Counted from the first letter of the stretch, positions 10,903-22,571 are shown. The stretch: 52,597 bases of DNA from Chrysophaeum taylorii (GCA_029834535.1 JAQMWT010000313.1:1-52597), one strand, 5' to 3'. Program-made: numbers and translations. The notes: generated from the letters alone by a model not told the origin.

Positions 10903-11248
10903 GTGGCAGGATGTGGGTCCCCCACTGACACTTAGCTGCCGTCGTCGTCGCATTTAGCAGGTCGGTCGATCATCGGAAGTTGTCGCGCGCCTCTCTCCAC
11001 ATCTACTACGCCCGCCCCCATTCATCTCCGATAATACCTGAGCCAGCGGCTGGGGGGAGAAGTCAGTCCATGCTGGGGAAGGAAGTGGGTGACGACGAGA
11101 ACCCAGGCAGGGTCTGGTGGTACCAGGCAGGGGCTGGGACTGCCTCCCAACTCGGCGGTACATATACACCAGAGATCATCAAACATAATAATAAGATCTT
11201 CTTGCCCCACCCCAACAAAAAAAGGCTTCGACGACGACGACGACGACA
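10903..11248. other. Intergenic
   Basis: Spacer between two plus-strand genes. No gene or RNA recognised. Confidence 0.4.
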
Positions 11249-12297
11249 ATGGCCTCGATCGAGACCTTGGTCGCGTTCGCGCGGAACGGGTTGTGCGTGT
11301 GTGTCGACACCCTGCCGAGTACGCACTTCCTGAAACTGCCTTTAAAGGCAATCATGTTCGATCTTGCGACGACGCCGTCGTCGTTGCCGGCGTGGGTCGC
11401 ATCGTGGACGAGCATGGTGACCATCGAGGAGCTGAGCGTGCTGAACGTTTGTATTGCGTCCCTCCAGGGCTGTGCGGTGGTGTTCAACATGTCGGGGGCT
11501 CTCGGGCTGCCCGCAGCGATCTCTGAGTATCGACGGCTGCGAGTCATCGAGTCGCGCCTGGCGCTCAAGTCGCGATCTCGCGTCGCCGAGGTTGGCGCGT
11601 CGCTCGCCGTGCGACGAGCCTCCTCGAGCATGGCGTTTGCGCTGGTCCGGCTGCTCCTCGGACCGTCGTTCGGCGTTCTCGCGCTCTACACGCTACGGCT
11701 CGCGTCGCAGCGACTTCTAGAGTGGGCGCTGCTTTTGATGCAGATCGCGCTCGCGATCGCGCTCTACGCCATGTGGCGCGAGCTCGGGTGGCGTCGACAG
11801 AAGGCGGCCAACGCAACCATCCTCACCACCAACCCAACGACCGACGACCCGTCAGTCCTCGCGACGCTCGACGAGCTACCTCCTCCGAATTCGGACGGTC
11901 TCGTTGCGCTCGTCTCCAAGGCCGACGACGCCGAAAAGGTCCGCGAGCGGTGTGATTCGTGGGTCAAGATCGTCCGCAAAGTAGCGAGCGAGAACCAGGC
12001 CGAGCTCCGGACCCTCGCGCTGCGCGAACGCGAGGGTATCCGATTGGACGCGCGCGTCTTCTGGCTCAACGTCGTCGCGTTCTTTGGATATCTCGTGTTC
12101 CCCGCAACCTACTTCGGCCCCTTCCTCCGCGACCCTCACATGGAGTGGCTCGGCAACTTCGCAGGCGATCTTGCCTGGACGGTTCGTCTCTTTTCTCTCG
12201 TCAATCCGTTGACGTCTTCCGTTCGCAGCTCGAACCCGCACTTATCATCGCCACGACCTTCCGCCAGCGCTCCGCAACCAAGACCAAAGCCGATTGA
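11249..12297 (+). CDS. Multi-pass membrane protein, unknown function
   Basis: Starts at an ATG after a CGA repeat. Hydrophobic stretches at about residues 45-90, 130-170 (FALVRLLLGPSFGVLAL; ALLLMQIALAIALYAMW) and 275-300 (VFWLNVVAFFGYLVFPATYF) indicate three or more membrane spans, with a polar loop of about 90 residues between the second and third groups. A likely 47-nt intron (12182-12228) changes the C-terminus to LEPALIIATTFRQRS and stops at 12297. Without splicing the frame ends at 12301 with a Ser/Pro-rich tail. I do not recognise the family. Confidence 0.65.
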
Positions 12298-13636
12298 CTA
12301 GTAGAGGACGCCTTTATCACCAGCCCCCCGCTTTCCCCACGAGGCTTTTGACGATTTCACCACAAGGGGGCGGCTCGTGCGAAGGCGTCCAACGCCGACG
12401 ACCGGAAGAAGATCGGCGTTTTTCTTTCTTTCTTCCAGACGACGACACCGGGATGGCGCTCTAGATGATGACTTGCTGACGCGCATGATCTTCTCTTTTA
12501 TTGCTGACGCCTTCGCGGTTTTCTTATGATTGGCAAGGAAAAGACGCTCCTTCGCAACTCTCGCTCAGGTTTCCTCTTTCTTGGTGCGCGAAAGCCCGAC
12601 GCCTCGCTGCTGCACCGAGCAGCCCCTATGCTCTTTGCATTATTACCTTATCGTGTGTCCTTCCTTTCGACGGTCTTCACTGCTCCCCCCTTGTCCGCAG
12701 CATTCACGCCGCCACTTCTCTCCCAGAGCCATTTATTATAAACCCAGAATCTCGTTGTATCATCGGGCTTCTTATATTTCTTTGGTGAACGCGCCGAGTG
12801 TCGGCCTTTTCTACGTCCGTATTCGCGCCACTTCGCTCGCTCCCATAGCCTTTTTCACAGTCACGTCGAAAATTTGTTATCCGTTCTATCATTCATTGTA
12901 AGCACCTCCTAGGCTCAAAGACCGGAAATTAGCTGCTGAGCGCAGAGGACATATTTTTGGGCACATTCATTCTTGATTCTTGACACCTCACTCATACCGG
13001 CAGTGTGCTCGTGCTCTCCTCTGGCGGAATGAGTTAAGTGGTGGGGCATGCTTTCATTCGAATGATTTCACAACGTTAAACATTGAATCGGGCGTTCTTG
13101 GTAGTCAAGTTCTTTTCGCATCGAAAATTAGTGGCGATTTTGCGCATTTCACCGCCGGTTTAACCACCAGCAAAGGACCGTTGGACCGCCCCTCCAAAAA
13201 AGTGTGCATTGTTTTGGACCAGCATACAAAGGGGAATTTAGCAGAGCACGGAGTTTCGTGGGGGGTGGAGGGCGCGAGTAATACGAATTTCGAGCTCCAC
13301 CCCCCCCCAAAAAAAAAGAAAACAACACTGCTTGCCTCTGACGGATCATCACGAGAGGCGCATCGTCCTGGCTCTCGCGAAAACCAACAACTGCAACTCG
13401 CTTCTTCTTCGCGAGCCTTTCCGCGCTAGCTCACTCCTAGCTCACTCCTATCCTTCTCGGACGTTCTAAATTCCACGATGTTTGCTTCATGTGAGCGTCG
13501 AATTATTATCATTGTTATTACCCGCCTTGTCTTGAATTGGTGAAGGGCGCTACAACGTGAGTTGGGGGCAAGCGCTCTTCCCGTCGTCTACACTTGGAGC
13601 TTTGAGTGCGGTGCAGGCCCCGGCGCGGGGAGCCTC
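12298..13636. other. Long intergenic region
   Basis: About 1.3 kb with no supported gene. It contains a C8/A9 tract near 13300 and a short direct repeat (CTAGCTCACTC) near 13430. Open frames here are short and motif-free. Confidence 0.5.
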
Positions 13637-15199
13637 TCACTGGTCCGATTGAAAATGGGCTTGGAGTTGGGCGTGGAGCTTGACCTTGAGAGCCGCGTGC
13701 CCCGGCTGAGACGCGAGATTGGTCGGCTCGAAGCGCTCAAAGTCCCCGAGGTCCTCCGAAGCACCGTGGCGGTAGAGTTCCGTAGGGCAGAAGCCGTCGG
13801 CGACATGGCAGTCGCCCCAGTCGCCTTTTAAAGAAGTCCCATTGAAATAGAGCCAGACGGTGTAACGCCAGTCGAGGGTGCGCAGGGTGTACCCCATGAA
13901 TGTGATGTTTTGCTTGGCGGTCTCGCTGCACCCTCCGTGGAAAGCCGTGACGTTGTCGGAGGCCGTGAGGTTGTTGACGTCGACGGCGGTATCGCTGGGG
14001 CAGCGGTCGAACTGCGAGTAGGCCGAGAAGAAGCGACCGTATTCGGAGGGCGTGCTATCGTCAAAGTACGCCGCGAGAGACTTGCCTTGCACGGACGGTT
14101 CGGGGGCCGTGATGTTGGCGAGGTCGGCGAGGGTTTTGTAGAGATCGACGAGCTCGACGGGGTAGGGGACGCGCTTGGGTCCGGAGAGGAACGGCGCGGA
14201 CACGAGGAGCGGGACGCGGGTGGCGAGTTCGAAGTTCGTCTGCTTGCGCCAGCAAGACTTTTCGCCGAGCTGGTAGCCGTGGTCGCCATGCAACACGACG
14301 ATGGTGTCGTTGACGAGGCCGTAGTTGTCGACGGCCGTCAACACGCGACCGATTTGCGAGTCGACCCACGTGACGCTCGCGTAGTAGCCGCGCCGGAGCT
14401 CTGACGTCGTGTAGTTGTCGTAGGCCTGGTACCAGGGTCCCTGAGAGTAGACGTCGGTCCCGTTGAGCTTGGCCGAGTAGTTGCAGCACCACGCGATGTT
14501 GTGGATATCGCGCGGGAACGTAGCCTGCGCGGGCACGTCGTCGTCGCGTTCCGGATAGCTCTCGAAGACGTCGACCGGGACGATCGACTTGAGGTGCGGG
14601 CGACGCATGCCGAGGGCGAAGAAAAACGGCCGGTCGACGTACTTCCCCATCCACTCGATGCCCTTCGAGGCCATCCGATAGTCCCAGAGTGCCGACGCGT
14701 TGCTTACGGTGCATATCTCGTCGTCGCGCCCGTCGTACGGCGGCACGGGCGACACAGCCTCGTCGCACGTGTCGTCGGTAAAGTTGTAGTATGGCTCGTC
14801 CTGCGACCACGAGTACGGCTCGTCGTAGTTCGGCGGGAGGTTAGGATGAAACGTCTTGCCGCCGCCCAGCGTCACGTAGCCGTGGTTCTTGAAGTGCTCG
14901 GGAAGCGTCGTCCAGTTCGCACCGACCTCGCGGAAGTCGTCAGCGAAGTTAAACGCCTGGGTCCTGTCAGGTCGTCGCCCCGTCATGAACGAGTTTCGCG
15001 ACGGCGCGCACACCGCGAACTGCGCGTACGCGCGGTCGAACACCACCGATCGACTCACGAGCGCGTCCACATTCGGCGTTTGCATGAATGTCTGTCCATA
15101 GCTCACGAATTGCGGCCGGAGGTCATCAACGATGAACCACACCACATTCTTCTGCGCGGTGACGCCCGCAACGCATAAACTAAACAGGATCACAACCAT
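13637..15199 (-). CDS. Secreted sulfatase, iduronate-2-sulfatase-like
   Basis: Intronless, 520 aa from the ATG at 15199. A TTG three codons earlier is in frame, but the ATG gives a clean signal peptide (MVVILFSLCVAGVTAQ). The alkaline-phosphatase-fold sulfatase hallmarks are present: metal ligands in VVWFIVDDLRP, the C-x-P-S-R formylglycine motif in VCAPSRNSFMTGRRPDRT, GGGKTFHP, FFFALGMRRPH and the second metal site in VVLHGDHGYQLGEKSCWRK. The overall pattern is that of iduronate-2-sulfatase, which removes 2-O-sulfate from uronates. In an alga the substrate is more likely a cell-wall or environmental sulfated polysaccharide (inference). Many N-glycosylation sequons (for example NYT, NFT, NLT) fit secretion. 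A telo-box-like motif lies 39-53 nt upstream of the ATG. Confidence 0.92.
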   Translation of the reverse strand: MVVILFSLCVAGVTAQKNVVWFIVDDLRPQFVSYGQTFMQTPNVDALVSRSVVFDRAYAQFAVCAPSRNSFMTGRRPDRTQAFNFADDFREVGANWTTLPEHFKNHGYVTLGGGKTFHPNLPPNYDEPYSWSQDEPYYNFTDDTCDEAVSPVPPYDGRDDEICTVSNASALWDYRMASKGIEWMGKYVDRPFFFALGMRRPHLKSIVPVDVFESYPERDDDVPAQATFPRDIHNIAWCCNYSAKLNGTDVYSQGPWYQAYDNYTTSELRRGYYASVTWVDSQIGRVLTAVDNYGLVNDTIVVLHGDHGYQLGEKSCWRKQTNFELATRVPLLVSAPFLSGPKRVPYPVELVDLYKTLADLANITAPEPSVQGKSLAAYFDDSTPSEYGRFFSAYSQFDRCPSDTAVDVNNLTASDNVTAFHGGCSETAKQNITFMGYTLRTLDWRYTVWLYFNGTSLKGDWGDCHVADGFCPTELYRHGASEDLGDFERFEPTNLASQPGHAALKVKLHAQLQAHFQSDQ

Positions 15200-15235
15200 T
15201 CTGATCAATTAGGGACCGGCTCGACAGAGAATGTA

Positions 15236-15280
15236 GGGTTTAGGAGTAAACTCGAAGGTTAGGTGCTGCTGGGGTGAGTG
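15236..15280 (-). repeat. Dispersed upstream repeat, copy 2
   Basis: GGGTTTAGGAGTAAACTC, then AAGGTTA and GGGGTGAG, shared with 763-867 and 25993-26100; it sits directly upstream of the sulfatase ATG. Confidence 0.6.
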
Positions 15281-15984
15281 GGAGCTGAGCCTCATCACCC
15301 TTTTGCCGCAATGGGGAAAACAGCAAGCACTCTAGGTCGAGACCGTACCAGGGGTCGGAAGAACGGGCGTGCAAGTCGGTTGCTGCCACTCTAACTCGCC
15401 ACACTCCCTTCACCCTTTTTATAGCGCATTTTGCGGAGACAGAGCATTCTCAAGACGCAGCTACCTACACTCGGACCTCAGGAGATACTTACGACGATGC
15501 TTTACTACGTCTGTACGGGGGCTGCTTTTTTTTTGGGGGGGGGCTGCGTGCTGGTTTGGGTGATTTATTCGCTGACGATTTCTATGTATTCTCCTTTGCA
15601 TTTTAGACACTGATACTCCCCTTATTTCTTACGAGTCCTCCTTCCTTTGAGGTGGTTCTTGCCGCCCGGCGCAAGTTCGCCCCGCCCCCTTCCCCCAGCA
15701 CATGCACATTATCTGGGGTGGGTGGGTCACACTTAACTAGCTGCGAAGGCCGATGTCAAAAACGCGGAACTGTATATAACGAACAACGAGGACTCGGGGC
15801 AGACCAAACCAACGAACACTCTTGGCAAACAGCAGGACTCACACGCAGGTGAGAGGGTCAGCAAAGAAACCACAAATTAGCGGAAGGCATCCATCCATCC
15901 ATCCATCCATCAGGAAACTCCATCCTGGGAACGAGGGCGAAAAATAATCGAGGGGAACGAACGAACGTGATTCAAAAGAGCCCC
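15281..15984. other. Intergenic
   Basis: No gene supported. It includes a T8G9 tract near 15530 and an (ATCC)n microsatellite at about 15888-15912. Confidence 0.5.
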
Positions 15985-16499
15985 TTACTCCGCGCTGTCA
16001 TCTTCCTCCTGGTTGTTGTCTTCCCCCTCGTCGTCGTCGGAAAAAGTTTCCTGCTCAGTGATGGAGTCAGGTTCCGTGTCCGTATCGTAGTAGTCGATCT
16101 CGTGGAGGCTTCCCGCGAGGACAATCTCGACGTCGTTGACCGTCGAGGCGGCGGGGTACTCGGTGGGATGCCAGGAGCAAAGGAGGTTTGATCTATTTTC
16201 CTCGTCGTCGGTTCGAGAAATAAGCGCGGCGGGTTTCGAGAAGGCGAGAACGTCAGAGTTGTCCCCGTTGTCATCGTAGCGCGACGAGCAGAGCATCGCC
16301 GCGGTACAATTGAAGGTATCGTCGTCCGTACGGCTGTCCGGAAGCGCCGCCTTGTTGGAAGATGCGAGCGTCTTGGGAGGAGTGGACTTGGACCGCTTGC
16401 TTCTCCTCTTCTTATTATTGCCGTTATTCCTGTTGCCGTTAGCGCTCTTGGCCCTCTTGCTCGTCGTCGTCTTCTTCTTCTTTTTCTTAGAATTAGTAT

Positions 16500-16530
<31 letters not shown>

Positions 16531-17505
16531 CTTGGACGAGGATTTTGCGAATTTTGGGGTCACCGCGCGACGCAACCGCTTGGTCATTCCTTCTTGTTCT
16601 TCTTTATTTGGCTCCTTCGCGTCGGCTTGCTCAGGTTTCGTCGCAGCGTCAGGTTTGGTGCCGGCGGGTTTGACGTTGGCCGCCGGCTGCTCGATTATCG
16701 CCTCGTCAGGCTCGGCGTCATTCGGCGGCGGCGGCGGCGTCTCCTTCTTGTTTTGGCGGATTTGGTTATCATGGTGAGACTTTTTGCCGCGGCGCTTTGC
16801 GTTCTTTTTCTCCTCCTTGCGACTTCTCTTTTCTTCGTCGCGACGGTCGACCTCGTTTTTCATCAACCACCAGAAATCTGGCCTATAGTGACGCACGCGC
16901 TTGTCATCGAGCGCGAGTTTGACCATTTTTTTGAGGCGCTTGCTCTTGTTCTCCGTGTAGAGTTCCCAGACGTGGTAGTCCTGATCCAACAAGTACTTTG
17001 CGCAGTTGGGCGAGCGGTACGCGACGCAGTGATAAAACAGACTCTCGTTGCGGACGTTGTGCGCGCGTTCGACCCAGGTCCTCGAATTGGCCAAAATTAT
17101 CTCGTGCTTGAAGGCGTGGAGATCGTCGCGCCGGATCGCATCGAGCGCGGCGTTGTATCTGATCGCGCCGTCGAACCTCCCGTCGAGGCCGATCGATTCG
17201 CTGTTCACGTAATTAACCGTTGGAAACTCGTGGACCACGTCGTGCATCATGAATCCGTGCAAGCTCCAGGGCTTCCGCCGAAACAAAGGATGCACTTCGC
17301 CCAGATTCGAGATCCAACTAAACCGAGATTGCCGCCGCCTTCGCGCCTTCTCCTTGAAATCCACGTCCTCCTTGGGCTCCTCGGGCTCCCAATTGCTGTC
17401 GCGATTCACGTCTCTCTCCAAGTTCGGGTCATCAGAGTCCATGCTATCACGACTGGTCGCGTCGGGGTGGTGACGGAACGACGTCCTCAAAAACCCTTTC
17501 AACAT
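15985..17505 (-). CDS. Low-complexity, Lys/Thr-rich protein of unknown function
   Basis: 506 aa from the ATG at 17505 (MLKGFLRTSF); an upstream GTG in frame lacks support. Residues about 70-220 are ordinary globular sequence with a helical segment resembling a lone ankyrin-like unit (LFYHCVAYRSPNCAKYLLDQ). From about residue 235 it becomes disordered: basic stretches (EEKKNAKRRGKK), poly-Pro, poly-Thr encoded by an (AGT)n-type repeat near 16497-16530, and Lys-rich blocks that look like nuclear localisation signals. The end is strongly acidic (DDDEGEDNNQEEDDSAE). The charge pattern suggests a nuclear or chromatin-associated protein, but no domain is recognised. Confidence 0.6.
16497..16530 (+). 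repeat. (TAG)n trinucleotide repeat in coding sequence
   Basis: About ten TAG units on the plus strand; read on the minus strand they encode the poly-Thr run of the low-complexity protein. Confidence 0.8.
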
Positions 17506-17574
17506 CGTGATGTTGTTTTTTTTTAGGCGTGTGCGCTGCGAAACGTGTTCTGCCACTGAGCTAACTAACTAACT

Positions 17575-17943
17575 AACTTTAGACCTCTATACCAAGCATG
17601 GGAAGCCAGGCCGGACCGGCAGGAGCCGGTACGGGATCTCAGAGCGGAATCACGCAGTTGGGGCAGAGACGAGGGGCGAGGAGTGTTGATGGCGGACCGC
17701 CTCTGCACGCGGTCTTGTGCGAGGCCGTGCAAAAACGTCGCAGGCCGCGAACGTGTTGGTCCACGAACAATCGACCTGACCGTCGCGTTCTGCTCAACCG
17801 CGCGAACCCCATCCCAGCGCGGACTTTCCTTTCCGGGTGCTAACCGGCCAGCCCGGGAGGCGAGCAGGCACCGTCTCACTCCGGGACGGCCGGGGCCGCC
17901 GCAGGGAGCAAGCGTGTTAGGCGCCGTCCTCCATCGCAACCAG
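17575..17943 (-). repeat. SINE-like dispersed repeat, copy A
   Basis: Three blocks match, in order and spacing, the repeat at 26597-26945 in the opposite orientation: GGTTGCGATGGAGGACGG (17943-17919), CGCCTCCCGGGCTGGCCGG (17865-17832) and CGGTCCGGCCTGGCTTCCCA (around 17610). On its own strand it ends in a (GTTA)n simple repeat, a tail type seen in some SINEs. There is no coding capacity. Confidence 0.65.
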
Positions 17944-18844
17944 ACGGTTAGCGATCGCAGGGTGCCACTGAGCAAGCAAGATGGAAGAAGCAAAGATTTC
18001 GAGGAGAAAAAGTGCTAGTATTATTAAAATCTATAACGCCGTCCGTCCGTTATGTATTCAAAGATCATCGAACACCAGCAGCATCGAGTTCAATGCCAAC
18101 GCGTCGTCGTCGTCGTCGTCGTCGTCGTTGTTTCAAGGGGCGGCATGAATCAACGACGTCCTATCCGGAGCGACCACGACACTTATCGCACGATTCAGCC
18201 GTGGAATGTGCCTATATTACCGAGTGCTGCGGAAGAAGGGTCGCAGGCGCGCACCACCAAAATTTACCCTCCTCTCGAACCTCCTTCCGCAGGACGTGCG
18301 AGACGCGGGCGATCGGCAGCTGGCTCTTTCGTGACCAGGTCAGTGCAAAAAGGCCGGCCACCCAAGTAATAAGTAGTCAAAATGCCCCGGCAGGTTATTA
18401 AACTTACGTCCTAGCTGCCTCTCGTGACGAGGGGGGAGTGGGGTCGTTCGTCGTACGGGGCTGGTGGGCCGAGCGCGAGACTCGAAATCAGGCAATGAAG
18501 AGCCGCACCAAGCCGCCACAGATCAATCACGGGGCGGCAGAAAGAAAGGGGGAAACATCGTCCGCGCAGATAGAGGTGCACTGGCAGGCCAAGGGGGAAG
18601 GCGCAGGCTGCGGCACGCGGGGCGTAGAAGATCACAGAGTATGTATTCCGAACAATCCAACGACGCGGCACCCGAAGGAAGAAAAGGCCCAACAAAAGGT
18701 AAGATGCGCGAAAGTGACGTTGTTTTTGTTCGAAGAGCGAGGGAGGGAGGGAGCTCAGGTTAACGAGCGCGTCAAAGGAGGCGCGCGTCGCGCGCAGCGA
18801 GAAAGGAAGCAAGAAAGGAGGCAGCGAGGTGGACGCGAGACGTA
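17944..18844. other. Intergenic
   Basis: No supported gene. A (GTC)n repeat lies at about 18104-18130 and GGGA tandem units near 18740. The long plus-strand frame entering from 18438 is antisense to the CDPK gene. Confidence 0.5.
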
Positions 18845-21800
18845 TTATCTCTTTCTCTTGAGGGTGAGGAAGCGGCGTGGATTTGGGAGAAATCGCGCGG
18901 CGAGGGATCGGCGTTTGCGGGGGATGACGCGTTCGGCTCGGCGCTGGACTTCGGTATCCGAGGGGGGCGGCATCGCGAAGCGGGCGGCTTCCTTAGATTC
19001 CTCGCCCTTGTCTTCGACGAGGACGCCGCGCTGGGCGAGGATAAACTCGAGGTTCTTTGCCTCGCGGAACGCGGCTATCGCTTCGGGGAGCCGCTCCTCC
19101 TTGCGGAAGGCGATCGCGGCCGCGCGGCAGTCGCGCATCGCCGTCTCGGCGAGGGCGAGGTACTTGCCTTCGGCGGCCTGGCGCTCGCCGTCGTCCCTCG
19201 TGTCGCGGAGGATCGCGTCGAGCTCGGCCTCCGACTCCTTGAGTTCGCGGAGGCTCGCCGCGGCCTTCTCCTCCAATACTTCGACCGAGTTGGCCTCGAT
19301 CTCCTCGGCTTGGTCGACCACCTTGGTCATCGTGTTGAGGTGTTTTTCCGAGTCCGACCAGAAGGGTCCGTCGCTGCGCGGGGTCCAGGCCGTGCGCGGC
19401 GTCATGACCGTGATGCCCTTCTCCGAGACCCCGAGCTTGCAGAGGCGATCGCGAATATCGGACGAGTGGTTGATATGCGATTCGTTCTCGACTTCGTCCT
19501 TCACCTCCTCGTCGGCCGCGGCGGCGGCGGCGGCGGGGGTGGCTTCTTCTTCTTCTTCTTCTTCTTCGTCCTCCATCGGGACGACGTCCTTTTGCTTCAG
19601 GACCATCTCCTTCGCGGGCACGTGACCTCCTCCACCGTGGTCGTTGTAGCCCGACGACCTGTCCTTGCGAGGCACGTTCGTCTGGACCGTCACGCGGCCG
19701 AGACGCAGGAGGTTGTCGAACTCGTCCCGGTCGATCTTGCCGTTTACTTTGACTTGAGCCGCGTCGAAGATCTCGGCAATCGCGTCGTCGTCGAACCCGT
19801 GCTTCCGGAGGCTGTCGGCCGTCACGAACTGCTCGTCGGAGGTCGCGTCCAAATATTCTTTGAACAACGCGTCGACGCGGTCCTCGCGGAGGTACCGGCA
19901 CCGGTGGACCGACGCGAGGACGAACTCGTCGTACGAGACGAGGTGGTCCGCGCCGAGCTCGCACGCGTCGAAGATCGACTCGACCTCGATCTGGGACGTC
20001 GCGTGCTCGCGGCGACGCAGAGCGCTCACGAGATCGGCGCAAGAGACGTATCCGTCGTCGTCGTGGTCGAGAGCCTCGAACTCGGCGCGGAGAACGCGGA
20101 GTTCGCGCGTCGTGAGGGTCTCGGCGAGCGTCGTGTAGAGCCGTTTGTGGAAGAAGGTCGTGCGCGCGAACCGCGCGAGCGCCTCGAGCGCCGTCGCGCC
20201 GAGCGGTTCCGGGTCCGACCTCGCGCACTCCTCGACGCACACGAAGTCGTGCCGGAGCGCCTCTTGGGAAGTCAGCCGGAGTTTAGCGTCGACACGCAAC
20301 AGACCGCACACGAGCTCGCACGCTTCCGTCGAGCACCGGAGCCACGACCCAAAATCCAACGCAAAATCCCCCGCGAGGATTCGCCGCTTAAGCTCCTCGA
20401 CGCTCGCTCGCTTGCGCTTGCGGACCACGCCCTCCACGAACGGCTGGTCGTCCGACGCGAACGGCGGTCGCCCGCACAACAGGAGGTAGAAAATAACGCC
20501 CAGCGACCACAAGTCGCACGCCGACGTGTATCCCGAGTGGTTGTCCGACAACACCTCGGGCGCGATGAAGTAGGGCGTCCCTGAAACGAAAAGAAGACAA
20601 AAGTGTTGTCACACTTCTAGCAGCAAAACAAACGAGACTTTTCGCGCGCGCGATTTTTTTCTTTTGCTGGCTGCGCCGCAGAAAACAACACACAAAACAG
20701 AATTTGTTGGTCTCGAGTCGGCCGCGGCGCCCTCAGAAATCACGAAAAGAAGATGATCGGTGCACTAGAGACCAGAGCGAAAGCGCACGAGCGCGAAGGG
20801 AAAGTTGCGTCATGATAAAGGCAAAGCCGAGAGCCGACGAGTCTCGACGTGACTCAACCTTCCATCGAGGAAAGAAGCCTTCGCCGGTCTTTAAGGATGA
20901 GGCCGCGTCCCCCAAGGAACTAAATCGGGCGCGTTCTCGTCGCGAAGCCCGAAATAAGTAAACCTTCGGCGACCTCCCTCGCGAGTTGACTTTCGACCTC
21001 GCTCCTCGCTCGTCAACTTCGACAACGAAAGGATTGAGGATGTTGATTTTGTCGTCTGGAGAACACCCACACTAAACTTTTCTGACGTCGTTGCGAGATT
21101 CGTGCTCGCGGGTATCTCGCCGGTGCAGTATATGTCGACTCGACAACAGAGCCAGCAGAAGTATACAGAGCCGGGACCACCACCATGGTGGCGGTTGAGT
21201 CGTCGTCGTCGTCGTCGTACAGCGAAAATGTCAAAGGACTCTTCACGGAGATTTCGTCGTCGCGATGGCCGACCTTCGTAGCCACGGCCGAGCAGCCAGC
21301 GACGACCGGCGCGGCGCAGGTTGCGAACGGGTTGACCCGTGGGTGAAGCGAGTGGCGCGACAGCGTCAGCCATACCCGCAGGAAGCGTCAGTCAGAAGGG
21401 GGGGAGGCGAAGAGCGTCGAGCGTAAGGCGGAATGTCAACCCGACAGTGCCAATCTGGGAGCGAGCGACGTAGTCGGGGGAGTCGTGCGCGGAGATAATC
21501 AATCGTACGGAATAAAACGTCGCGAACCACATCGTCACGACACACAGCTCGAGGCTCGTCCCATCGCAGGAGCCCGACAAGCCATACTATAAATCAGGGC
21601 GAAGATCCCAAAGACGCGAGAATGAAATTGCCAAGGCGCTCGACGCCCCATCCAAATAAAGAATTGCTGTCGCGAACCGAGTCTCGTCGAGGTTTTTGGT
21701 CGCATCGTTTGACCACGCACTCCGCCACGCGTCAAGCCAGACCATCGCCACACAAGAACACACGTCTTGCATAAACGGATCTCGGGTAAAAAATAAACGA

Positions 21801-22571
21801 CAAAGCAACACCACCAAACACAATAACAAGAAGAAAGACGTACGTACCGACGACTCGGTGGAGCTCGTGCTCGCCGTCGTAGATGCAAGACAATCCAAAG
21901 TCGATGACCTTGATGACGACGTCGTCATCCGACTGAGCTTTGGTGACGAGCATCACGTTTTCAGGCTTCAAATCGCGGTGCACGACCCCCACTTTATGGC
22001 ACGCATCGACGGCGTTAAACAACTGCTTCATGATGATTCGGGCGGCGGTCTCGCTCAACGCGCCGCCTCGACGCATTAGGTGGTGCAACAGATCGCCGCC
22101 CTCGCAGAGCTCTGTGACGATCCACGCGTCGTCAGGGGTCTCGTAAACTTCGATGATCCGCAAGATGTTCGGGTGCTCGAGCCGCCGCATAATAGATACC
22201 TCGCGGCACACGTTCTGCTGGTCGCGAATCTGTTTCTTGTCGAGCTGCTTGCACGCGTACAGCCGCCCGTCGATTCGACGCATACACTCGTAAACCCGAC
22301 CAAAGTGGCCCGCGCCGATCTCGGCATGCAACACGTAATCCTCGTTCACGTCCATGTGTTTCGCCCCGTCGCTAAACATGACCATCTCGCCCGCGAGGAG
22401 GTCGGCGTTCGGGTTGGACCGGTACCCGTCGTCGCGACTACCCTCGTCGCTCGCGAGAAAGTCGTCGTCGTCGATGAGAAACGAGTCGCCGCACGCATCG
22501 AAGTCGCACGTCGTCATCAACAGCCCGCAATCGATCGAACCCAGCGACGTTTGCATCTTTGTGCTCATCAT
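18845..22571 (-). CDS. Calcium-dependent protein kinase (CDPK) with long C-terminal extension
   Basis: Exons 22571-21848 and 20580-18845 (819 aa). The splice joins HELHRVVG to TPYFIAPEVL and so rebuilds the kinase activation segment. The kinase is complete: GAGHFGRVYE loop, YACKQLDKK lysine, VVHRDLKPENVML, KVIDFGLS, TPYFIAPEVL, DLWSLGVIFYLLLCG. It is followed by an autoinhibitory-type helix and four EF-hand positions. Only the first is canonical (DHDDDGYVSCAD); the second to fourth are degenerate, with altered ligand positions. A further 300 residues carry poly-Glu and poly-Ala runs, a coiled-coil-like stretch and a helical LPEAIAAFREAKNLE element resembling DM14/MIT-type helices, ending in a basic tail. 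CDPKs couple calcium signals to Ser/Thr phosphorylation. Confidence 0.88.
20581..21847 (-). other. 1267-nt intron of the CDPK gene
   Basis: Bounded by GTACGTACG and TTCGTTTCAG. It is about 25 times longer than the other introns in this window. It contains short minus-strand frames (for example around 21580-21392 and 21373-20891) that look partly protein-like but show no known domain. An inserted element or nested gene is possible. Confidence 0.75.

Noticed and set aside
12501..12901. Small open frames in the 12.5-12.9 kb spacer
   Set aside because: Three overlapping frames open at once with no motif; typical of chance.
13149..13352. Small minus frame near the C8A9 tract
   Set aside because: Short and low complexity, with no support.
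17534..17575. Functional tRNA gene
   Set aside because: Only the A-box/D-arm part matches; no anticodon stem or T-arm follows.
18438..19625. Long plus-strand open frame (395 codons) and another at 19310-20584 (424 codons)
   Set aside because: Both are antisense to the well-supported CDPK gene; openness comes from GC-rich codon bias and they show no domain.
18845..22571. Two separate kinases: one N-lobe gene and one C-lobe/EF-hand gene
   Set aside because: Phase-matched GT-AG splice joins HRVVG to TPYFIAPEVL exactly, so one gene is the better reading.
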